The notes below the pieces were generated by a model. It was given only the letters and a program-made list of their open reading frames with translations, searched no databases and had not been told where the DNA came from. Below, piece after piece: positions 56,142 through 64,000 of a stretch of DNA of 64,000 nucleotides (within the stretch, counting starts at the first letter, position 1; the number at the start of each line of letters is the position of its first letter). Position numbers and translations under genes: made by a program. Source of the stretch: Lecanosticta acicola (lineage: Eukaryota; Ascomycota; Dothideomycetes; Mycosphaerellales; Mycosphaerellaceae); the NCBI GenBank assembly GCA_963674455.1, contig CAVMBE010000002.1, positions 124,001 through 188,000 on the forward strand, read 5' to 3'.

Positions 56142-57811
56142 ATGGCTCCCAACGACGGCAAGGTAACTGTTGCTGAAATCACGAAGCATTCATCCGCCCA
56201 AGACTGCTGGGTTGTGGTCAATGGCAAAGTCTATGATCTGAGTGAGTATGACAGATTTTTAAACGCGATGTCCGAATGGTTGACAATCTTTCGTAGCCAA
56301 GTTCGCACCAAATCATCCAGGCGGCGCCTATAGTGAGTCGATATGTCCTTCGTAATATCGTCCGCCTTCTTGACGTGCAAGACAGTGATTCACAAATGGG
56401 CTGGGAAAGACGGCTCAGAAACTTACAACCAATTTCACTCCTCCACCCTGATCGAAGATGAGCTCTCACCCGAAGAGAAACTGGGCGACCTGGACGAATC
56501 GACGGTGACAGATACCTGGATCGAAGCCCAGAAACGAGAAACAACGCAGAAGGAGGCAGATCCTAACGAGAAGCCTCCACTGTCAACACTCATTAACCTC
56601 GACGACTTCGAGCGCGCATTCGAGAAGTCTGGTTCCGAGAAAGCATGGGTTTACATCTGGGCTGGATCGAATGACCTGTTGTCTCTCTCCGCAAACAAGC
56701 AAGCCTGGCATCGTCTCTGGTTCCGTCCGAGAATCATGCGCAATGTTTCAGCCGTGGATACCAAAACGAAGATGATGGGCGCCGATGTCTCCATGCCAGT
56801 CTACATTTGCCCGATGGGAATAGCCAAAACTGCCGGTCCACAAGGTGAAGCGGCGCTCGGCTCTGGGGCAGCAGGATCCGGAATCGTGCATTGCATGTCG
56901 ACCACAGCCAGTATGAGCGTCGAAGAGATACTGGCTAGTGTCCCGCCGACTTATCCTTACTTCTTCCAGCTTTACGTTGATCGGAACAGGGCGAAGACGG
57001 AGGCTACACTCGCGAAGATTGAGGGATACTCGAACATCAAAGCCATCTTCGTTACGGTGGACTTGGCTGTTGTCTCCAAGCGAGAAGCTGATGAACGTCT
57101 CATCGTCCAGGAAACAGTATCAGTCTATTCTGGCGAGCAGAAGTCGAATGTGGACAAGAAAGGCGGCGGTCTAGCCAGAACAACAGGGTCCTTCATCGAT
57201 TGGGCTCTCAGTTGGGAGGATATACCATGGCTTCGAAAGCACACCAGCAAACCCATTGTGATCAAAGGAATCCAATCCGCTGCAGATGCCAAGATCGCCA
57301 TGGAGATGGGATGTGAAGGCATCGTGATTTCCAACCATGGTGGCCGAGCCCTGGACAATTCTCCAGCGACACTTCTCATCCTTCTGGAGTTGAGAAGGGA
57401 TTGTCCCAAGGTCTTCTCCAGGATGGAAGTCTACATCGACGGCGGAGTCCGTCGTGGCTCCGATGTCCTGAAAGCGGTCCTTCTCGGAGCTAGAGGCGTC
57501 GGCGTCGGCAGGCCATTCCAGTGCGCTGTGTTGTACGATAAAGAGGGCGTAGAACATGCTGCTAGTAGTAAGTGTTTATCCACATCCCTTATCAGGAGAC
57601 TGAATATGCTGACGGAGTTGTCGTTCTAGTCCTCCAAGACGAACTCGAGACCGCTATGCGCCTCTCGGGGATCACATCCTTGGACGCGGTGCGTGGGAAA
57701 TTCGATGAACACTTGAATACCGTGGAACTGGAAGCGAGTCTGCCGTCTGTTCCAAAGTGGAGGTGGGCTTCGTGGTTGAATCTGTTTGGAAGTAGACAGT
57801 CGAAGTTGTAG
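56142..57811 (+). CDS. Flavocytochrome b2-type FMN-dependent alpha-hydroxyacid dehydrogenase
   Basis: Four exons: 56142-56241, 56297-56332, 56386-57567 and 57630-57811, total 499 residues. An N-terminal cytochrome b5 domain (HSSAQDCWVVVNGKVYDL, FAPNHPGG) has heme-ligand His at 40 and 63. The FMN barrel follows: VYICPMGIAKTAGPQGEAAL, YFFQLYVDRNR, VTVDLAVVSKREADER, PIVIKGIQSAADA, the catalytic His in ISNHGGRALDN (about 362) and YIDGGVRRGSDVLKA. Yeast Cyb2 oxidises L-lactate to pyruvate and passes electrons to cytochrome c in the intermembrane space. Here the heme domain starts only about 8 residues after Met, with no presequence, so a cytosolic form or a missed upstream exon is possible. Confidence 0.93.
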
Positions 57812-58143
57812 ACGAAGCTTTTCTATTTGAGATTCTGCCTGAGGCATACATCGGTGCACGGGCGTCGGGCACAGCACAGACGCAGGGTTACTAACCTCAC
57901 CTGCAACTTCTTCATTCCAAAAGCACCATCACGGCTCATCTCAATAGTGACTTGCGTTTGCGAACTGTGGACGTGTCTCAGGCGCCATGCACTTTCTCCC
58001 GTATCGCCTGCCAGAAACGAGATCGTCTAAGACGCGATGGGCTACATGTAGCCTGTCCCCTCCTAACGCTCCCGCAGACCTCTCACAGTATAATCCTCCA
58101 GTACGCGCAGCCTCCTGGAATCCATGCACTCTAAACACGCACC
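57812..58143. other. Intergenic stretch before the HET relic
   Basis: 3' UTR of the flavocytochrome gene. No supported frame. Confidence 0.4.
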
Positions 58144-59028
58144 ATGAGAATTCTTCGAACCGACGTGGACGTCCTGATATTGGGAGAACGTATTCGGCGA
58201 GTACGAAGAAAACCTTACGGAATATGCCATTCTGTCACACACGTGGCTCGCTGCCGAAAAGGAAACGAAGCCTGCCGACTTCGATCTGCAGTGGGAGGAG
58301 CTCAAAGCACGGAAATGCCAGAGCAAGATAGAGAGCAGCAGGAAGCAGGCTTTCAAGAATGGCCGGAAGTTCCTTCGAATTGACACACTCTGCATCAATC
58401 AGAATAGCAGCGCAGGGCTCCTAGAAACCATCAATTCGATATACAGTGGGTATGAGAAGGCTCAGATCGGCCACGTGTATCTTCGGGATATGCCAGACCC
58501 AGTACGTGCTGTTGAAGGTCGAAGAACGCTTGCTCGGCGTGCTTCATCTGTGTCATCGGAAGAACAACTTCATAGCCCTCCCGCAAGCCGCAGTAGCCCA
58601 GACCACACCTGGATCAACCGAGAGTGAGATTTTTTTCATGACTTCGACGCTGTCCGGCGTACCTGGTCCCGCCGTGATTGAATGTCGTTGGCCCACGCGT
58701 GCCTAGACGCTAGAAGAATTATTACAGCGATAGCATCCCTCCCAGGAACACACCAGCAATCTGGCTCTCCGACGCGCTCGATCGAGACTTATAGCATTGC
58801 TCTCAGCGTATGTCTCAGGCCGCAGGGGCGGCGGAGCAGACGGATCGAGGATCGAGGATCGAGGATCCAGCTTACTCTTTGTTCGGCATGTTTCAGATTA
58901 ACATGGGACTCATAGACGGCGAGGGCAAGGGACGCGTTTTCGTCGATTGCAAGAAGAGCCGTCGAGGTAGGTCTTTGGCAGATCAAACCCAGACCATTGT
59001 TTGTCTTCGATATTGCAGCCGCTCCTAG
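58144..59028 (+). pseudogene. Relic of a HET (heterokaryon incompatibility) domain gene
   Basis: A candidate start (MRILRTDVDVL, frame from 58144) is like the usual MRLLNT of HET proteins, but the domain continues one frame over from 58190: FGEYEENLTEYAILSHTWLA, then LRIDTLCINQNSSAGLLETI, NSIYSGYEKAQIGHVYLRDM, stopping at 58625. A separate frame near 58850-58960 holds RIEDPAYSLFGMFQINMGLI, DGEGKG, the GEGK end of the HET domain. The part between (the RxWTLQE region) is lost or unreadable. HET domains trigger cell death on fusion of unlike strains and in other self/non-self responses. This copy appears inactive. Confidence 0.65.
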
Positions 59029-59671
59029 TGAATTGCCACCTGAAGTGCTAGCTAAATCTTCTGATCAGTTTAAGAAGAGCGGCAATGTCGTCGTCGTCGG
59101 CCCGCTCGATCGTGGCAGAAGTTGCTAACTAACTGACAGCAAAAATTTACTTCCGTGCCCCAAATGGGCAAAACATCCCACCGCCAATCCTCTATCTATG
59201 CTCTTAGCCTATCGACATTTACGTAAACCCACCAGCCAGCCCATAGCACTGTTTCGTACCCGAACTCGTAGGGCATGCGAACAGAGAGAGTCTCCGCACG
59301 AACACCCCCGGATCACAATGGAATCGAGATTAATCAATATTATAGGCGAGGTTTCTCTACGTTTAGTAAGCATCTCCTCGTATAGTAAGTATCTCTACGT
59401 CTCACGCGCGCGGAAATCCGAAATCCCATCTCTAAGTCCACGGACATACGAATGAGATCTTACCTATCTATCTCCTGTGTCCTCCTCCTCCTCCTCCTTA
59501 GACCGATAGATACTCTAGGGGACGACGAATTTATTCGCCCTTTTCCGCCCTTATATCTAGCTTTAACGAGCCTAAAGAGTGAATAGTTAAGTCTAGTTAT
59601 CCTGAAAATTGATAGTATGTACTTATTCTATAAGCAAAAGAATCTAGATTATTAGCCTAAAACCCGAAACA

Positions 59672-59684
59672 GGGGGGGGGGGGG
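59672..59684. repeat. Poly-G run
   Basis: Thirteen consecutive G inside the AT-rich island. Confidence 0.85.
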
Positions 59685-60173
59685 AAATATAATATAAGGA
59701 ATTAGAGGAAAGAAGATAAATTTCTTTCTATAGTCCCTTCCTTTCCTTTCCTTTCCTTTCTCTTCCTTCCCTTCGAATTACCTACTCTATTCGCTTTTCC
59801 GTTTCCTTTACGTTACTCTCCTTCCCTCTATTCTAAGTATAGTAAAAAAGTAATAAGCGCGTAGAAAGAATACTTATCCTATCTTATTTTTATCTTATCT
59901 TTATCTTATATTATAGATACATCCCTAAATTTATATCCTAACGTATCCCTCCGGCTCGAAAAGCTTATATATTATTCCTGTTTTTCTCTTTTCTTTCTTT
60001 CTATATTAAACTTACCTTACTATCACATTACAATCACTATTACTACAATCCATCCCCTAGATTTATCTCTCTCTCTCTCCGATACTATACGTATCCCCCC
60101 ACAAAAAACGAACTACCGATGTAACGAACTCACGAACAAACGGACACAGAAAAAAAAAAAAAAGAATCAATCC

Positions 60174-60202
60174 TATCCCATCCCATCCCATCCCATCCCA
60201 TC
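60174..60202. repeat. ATCCC pentanucleotide repeat
   Basis: About 5-6 units of ATCCC. Confidence 0.85.
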
Positions 60203-60326
60203 CGAATCCTATAAGATAGTTCGAATATCCCTTCTCCTTCTCCCCCTTCTGTTTCCCCTTTCGCTTTTCTTCTTCTCCTCTATAATACTTACAGTACAGT
60301 ATGTATTCTCCGAGAATTATTTCCAT

Positions 60327-60356
<30 letters not shown>
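60327..60356. repeat. CAGA tetranucleotide repeat
   Basis: About seven units of CAGA, followed within 10 bp by a C-rich run. Confidence 0.85.
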
Positions 60357-60359
<3 letters not shown>

Positions 60360-61073
60360 ATGCAACCCCCCCCCCCTCCCCCCACCCTATACATACCTAT
60401 TCTAATAGGAAAACCGAATGAGGACATCCCTAAGATTTAAAAATCATGCGTTTTGGGTATCATACTATAAAGAGAAAGAACATGGGAGAGATTGGACAGA
60501 AGAAATCCGAAACTTTTTGAAAAAACCTCCTTCAATTCTTCAAATTGTACAACGAACCCCGTATCATATATCCACACGCCTCCCACACCACACATCTCCC
60601 ACGTCTCTAGCGCTGCTCAAAGAATAAACTCCCCTTTCCCAGTTTTGAAATCATCTGCCGTTTTCCATGGCCCGTCTATCGTCGAGACATTAAATGTACC
60701 GTACTTTCGTATCCTGAAAGCAAAGCAAAAGCAAAAGCAAAAAATCCCACCCCAAAAAGACTCAACCTTCTCCAGAATAGAAAAAAATCAAGACAACGAC
60801 AAGAAGCTTGACGCATGAAGAACAAAAACCCGCTGTCGTGGGTTTCCTTCCCGGAAGCTTTTCATTCGTTGGCCCTCGGGGCTAGAATGAAGTGATGCAG
60901 ACGCTGAAACGGTCAATGCAGTGGTGCGTCTTTCCTGGTGCGCAGGCAATGACTCGCTGGCAAAAAACTGCTCGAGACAAAGCATAAAGAATGAGAAAAT
61001 TCTCAAAAGCAGATGCAAATTCAAATCTCGCGGAGATCTGCTTGCGCAAAAGAAGTGAAATATAGTAGTCGGC

Positions 61074-64000
61074 TCAGCTGGTAGTCGAATTGGTACTCCG
61101 ACTGCCGCCTCCGACAATCGTCCCATTGCTGGTACTGATGGTGAATCCAGTCACGTCGCACGAGAACCCGTTCCCCAGGGAAAGATTCTGGGCGTTGATG
61201 CTCTGGCCAGAGTCCGTGAGTCCAGAAGTGAAATAAGTCTGCAAGTTCTCCTGCGCAGTAGCGGCGTCGTTGAGCCTGCCTGAATCTTGCAAGATGTAAA
61301 GAACGACCACACGGGCGAAGTCCAGAGCAGTACGGGTGCGGTCGGTGACGCTCACAGTGGCAGTCGGCGCACTCGAGGTCGCGGAAAGCGTCGGGGTGCC
61401 GCTAGCTTCGACAATACCACTACTCGTCACAAGTGGGGAAGCTGTCCCGTCGGCACGCTCGTCCAGCGTAGGTGTCGGTATTCGCACTTCAATCAGCGCT
61501 CGTTTGCTGGACTGACTGTTGAAAGTGACCAGCGCGTTCTGCTGGTTGCAGGTCAACTCCGAGCTCGAAAACAGTCCGAGCAACTCCTGCTCGTCGAGCG
61601 GAATGCTGAAGTTGCTGTCTGCGCCTCTCAACAGTCTCGGGATCGCCTCGCCCACGCTCGCGTTGTTCGTCGGTCCCATCGCAGCCGATGCACAGCCCTG
61701 CTCCGAATGTTCCGAACACGTCGACCCGGTATAGCCATTGACGCACAGGCATTCGCACTTTCCATCACTACCGATAACATTAGCCCCATCGTTCTCGCAC
61801 TTTGACCTCATCTGGCAACTGCTCACCTGGTTCGCGCTGCCCTTGTTCGAATCGGGAACAACGACCAATAGCATGACGGGTACGACGACCGCGGCCGCAG
61901 CAAGCAAGATTAGTACGAGGAGGAGGAGGAGGAACAGCCACATTGGGATTCCGCAGCATCTCCGCTTTCGCTTCCGTACCTCACCGGCGTCACTATCGCT
62001 GGGAAGGGCGGAATGACGAAGTCGGGAAGACCAGTGAGTCAAGCTGTATCGGCCGTCGCGGCGGGTGCCATTTGGCGTACCAGGAGGTGGGAATTCCGAG
62101 AGCATGTCGTTGATGTTGCCAGAGCGCCGCTTCTCGTCGCCGGTGCCATCAAACCAGTGGGTCCCCAGACGACTCGCGGTCTTGCCACGATCTAGATTAG
62201 ACGCCAGCTTGGTGGCTCGCTTGATCAGATCCGGGAGACTCGTCAATGAGCCACGAGCTTCTGCATCACGGACCATGTCCACATTCAATCGGGGTGGTCT
62301 TCGCCTCCCAGCGCGCTCCGACAGTCCGCCCATGGGCTGCTTAAGCTCCTCGGCTTCCGTCGCGGTGATCGTGCCACTCTTCTCGAGGCTATCCAACAGC
62401 GACTTGACCTTCTCATCGTCGCGGGGTGCCAGAGGTGAGCGAGCGGAAGACCTGTGTGGGTGGAGTTCATTCGCAATCGCTGCCCCCAGCAGTTCTTTGG
62501 ATCGCTTCCGTCTGACGTCCCTCTCCGACTCGGAGGAGCTGGAGGCATCCAGCAAGCCCGTGCCGGATTGTAGCACCTCTTCCGGTGTGCGGCTGCCAGC
62601 GCCACCTCTGATCACGCCAACGCGAGATCCGGCATCACCAGTCACGGCCGGAATGTGAGCATCCCTTACGCCTTCTTCCGAAGTTTGCGCGCCGGGATGG
62701 GCCTGCCCTTCTAACTTTTCCTGGGCCGCAGTGCGCGAGCGCTCCGTCTCTGCAGGAGTGGGTTGCGAATCTCTCGCAGCTTGTGCAGTCTGCTGCTGAC
62801 TCGGCAGACTCGAGATGCCCTGGTCCTCGCTGACCGTCCTCTTCACCGTGGTCAAAGTCGGCCTGCTCTTCTTTCCCACGCTCGCCTGCCTCACCAAGAC
62901 GTCCGGATCGGGCCAATCTCGTGATGGCGACGTTTCCACAAACCGCTCCAATCTCCTTCCCGTTGCCGCTTCGGCGTCCTCGTCCTCGTCCTGCTCCTCG
63001 ACCTCCATCTCGTCCTCGTCCACCTCGGATGAAGCTGGCAGGTGCTCGCGTGTGCTAGGCCGATCCGCATGGTGGTCCAGATACGCCTGCGGTATTCCGA
63101 TGGGAATCGCATTGCTGCTGGCAAAAGAAGTCTTGCTGTCGTGCCCTCCGGTGTGTATGCTCGCATTCCGCATGCTACTCCTCATACTGTCCGTCTCTTC
63201 CACGATCGGATGCACCGGTCCAACTTGCGCGTACTGTACCGGCGCTCGTCTCGCCGAAGGAGGTGGACCGAGCGGAGGCCGACGATTGGCGTGGCCGTAG
63301 GCTGCCTGTTGCGGCATCTGGGGCTCGACATACTGAGGGATCGAGGGTCGCGATGATGATGATGACGGGCTGTCCCTACCTCCTGGTGGTGGGAGTGGTC
63401 GTCGGGGCGGCGGATAGTGGGGCGGAGTGAAGGTGTAACCGTCGCGCGTCCATTGGCCGGTACCGTGGTGCGACTGGGGTTGAGGTTGGGGCGGGTAGGG
63501 TTGACGGTTGCCTGGCGGTGCACCCCGCGGTGGACGGTTGGCTTGCTGATACTCGGGAAACTGCTCTCTCCGCGGTACCTCGTCCGGGCGTTGGGGTCGT
63601 GGGGGTGGTCTTCGAGGAGACTGGTTTTGACGAGCAGAGGGCGAATGTGAGGGAGGTTGGGGTGGCAGAGGCCACTGATCATGCTGCTCGTACTGACCGT
63701 ACTGACCGTACTGGTCATACTCGTCTTCATATCCGCTGCCGTCGTAGAGGTGCTGCGATGTTTCCCAGGCCGAGTGTTCGGGGTAGTAGTGCTGGTCCTG
63801 GCCTCTCCTCGGACTCCATGCCGGAGGAGGAGGAGCGTACTGGTCTGGCCTCATGTGTGGAGGAGGCTGAGCTCGGTTGCGATCTGGGTGGGTGTGACCG
63901 GGGCGCGGAATGCGACTCGGGGTATGAACGGAGGGGCGTTGGCGAGGGTAGTCGGAGTGGTGGTCGGCGTAGTAGTCGGGAATGTAGGAATCGTCGCCAT
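61074..64000 (-). CDS. Single-pass membrane protein with EGF-like segment (5' partial)
   Basis: The frame stays open from the stop at 61074 to the window edge, beyond the first visible Met (63854), with sequence of the same Pro/Tyr/His-rich kind, so the start lies outside. At least 970 residues. The long N-terminal part is disordered (QYGQYGQYEQHDQW, Pro-rich runs, then acidic DEDEMEVEEQDEDEDAEA). A basic motif RKRKRRCCG precedes one strong membrane helix (IPMWLFLLLLLVLILLAAAA). Outside it lies a Cys-rich EGF-like part: CQMRSKCENDG, CECLCVNGYTGSTCSEH. A further domain with CNQQNALVTFNSQSS and a Ser/Thr-rich, N-glycosylatable end (NSTTS) follow. Probably type II topology at the cell surface. 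Function unknown; similar layouts occur in ascomycetes. Confidence 0.78.
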   Translation of the reverse strand, partial: GDDSYIPDYYADHHSDYPRQRPSVHTPSRIPRPGHTHPDRNRAQPPPHMRPDQYAPPPPAWSPRRGQDQHYYPEHSAWETSQHLYDGSGYEDEYDQYGQYGQYEQHDQWPLPPQPPSHSPSARQNQSPRRPPPRPQRPDEVPRREQFPEYQQANRPPRGAPPGNRQPYPPQPQPQSHHGTGQWTRDGYTFTPPHYPPPRRPLPPPGGRDSPSSSSSRPSIPQYVEPQMPQQAAYGHANRRPPLGPPPSARRAPVQYAQVGPVHPIVEETDSMRSSMRNASIHTGGHDSKTSFASSNAIPIGIPQAYLDHHADRPSTREHLPASSEVDEDEMEVEEQDEDEDAEAATGRRLERFVETSPSRDWPDPDVLVRQASVGKKSRPTLTTVKRTVSEDQGISSLPSQQQTAQAARDSQPTPAETERSRTAAQEKLEGQAHPGAQTSEEGVRDAHIPAVTGDAGSRVGVIRGGAGSRTPEEVLQSGTGLLDASSSSESERDVRRKRSKELLGAAIANELHPHRSSARSPLAPRDDEKVKSLLDSLEKSGTITATEAEELKQPMGGLSERAGRRRPPRLNVDMVRDAEARGSLTSLPDLIKRATKLASNLDRGKTASRLGTHWFDGTGDEKRRSGNINDMLSEFPPPGTPNGTRRDGRYSLTHWSSRLRHSALPSDSDAGEVRKRKRRCCGIPMWLFLLLLLVLILLAAAAVVVPVMLLVVVPDSNKGSANQVSSCQMRSKCENDGANVIGSDGKCECLCVNGYTGSTCSEHSEQGCASAAMGPTNNASVGEAIPRLLRGADSNFSIPLDEQELLGLFSSSELTCNQQNALVTFNSQSSKRALIEVRIPTPTLDERADGTASPLVTSSGIVEASGTPTLSATSSAPTATVSVTDRTRTALDFARVVVLYILQDSGRLNDAATAQENLQTYFTSGLTDSGQSINAQNLSLGNGFSCDVTGFTISTSNGTIVGGGSRSTNSTTS

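Larger units (their letters stand above)
59160..60780. other. AT-rich, RIP-like non-coding island
   Basis: From about 59.2 kb the sequence changes: TA dinucleotides are very frequent and CA rare (59461-59700 has about 31 TA against about 2 CA by eye), stops occur in every frame, and homopolymer and simple repeats cluster. This is the footprint of repeat-induced point mutation (C to T in CpA), usually over old transposons. No transposase, reverse transcriptase or terminal repeat can be read. Confidence 0.6.

Noticed and set aside
59160..60780. Transposon coding sequence in the AT-rich island
   Set aside because: No frame, terminal repeat or target duplication is readable; only the mutational signature is visible.
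1..64000. tRNA or rRNA genes
   Set aside because: I looked for T-loop (GGTTCGA-like) sequences with matching acceptor stems and for conserved rRNA blocks and found none I can support; a tRNAscan-SE/Infernal run would settle this.

Overview
This 64 kb window is nuclear DNA of a filamentous ascomycete, most likely a dothideomycete. That placement is an inference from short introns (about 50-90 nt with GTAAGT-like donors and CTNAC/ACTAAT branch points), closely packed single-copy housekeeping genes on both strands, and fungal accessory families (HET, BTB, F-box-like). Exon joins were worked out by hand from splice signals, reading phase and family motifs. Where an intron model is given, the coding lengths are multiples of three.

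Left part (1-9 kb): the last exon of a membrane protein, a family III CoA-transferase, then a largely gene-free stretch with an unusual 2.4 kb tandem array (3531-5915). The array has twenty copies of a short conserved core, and each core carries an inverted repeat whose two arms change together. A 16-bp minisatellite and a minus-strand TATA box follow. This array is the best candidate for something undescribed. A cluster of hairpins and a small F-box-like gene come next.

Core block (9-43 kb): mitochondrial ABC1/UbiB-type kinase, short-chain dehydrogenase, Rho3 GTPase, splicing factor Cwc25, COP9 signalosome subunit 2, otubain with a poly-His/Gln N-terminus, ribosomal protein eS27, deoxyribose-phosphate aldolase, annexin, CorA-like transporter, two small unknown genes, a divergent septin-like GTPase, a CPSF6-like RNA-binding protein, molybdopterin synthase large subunit, and a twin CX9C mitochondrial protein. 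A 3.6 kb interval rich in microsatellites precedes otubain.

Right part (43-64 kb): an accessory patch with a broken BTB gene, an unrecognised 218-residue gene, and a second BTB gene with a frame break at a homopolymer. Then come divergent ribosomal protein genes uS4 and eL21 sharing a 333-bp promoter, Atg29 and a large disordered protein. A degraded phosphotransferase-like gene, flavocytochrome b2 and a HET-domain relic follow. The relic leads into an AT-rich, TpA-rich, CpA-poor island (59.2-60.8 kb) that looks mutated by repeat-induced point mutation (RIP). The window ends inside a gene for a single-pass membrane protein with an EGF-like segment. I saw no tRNA, rRNA or CRISPR array.
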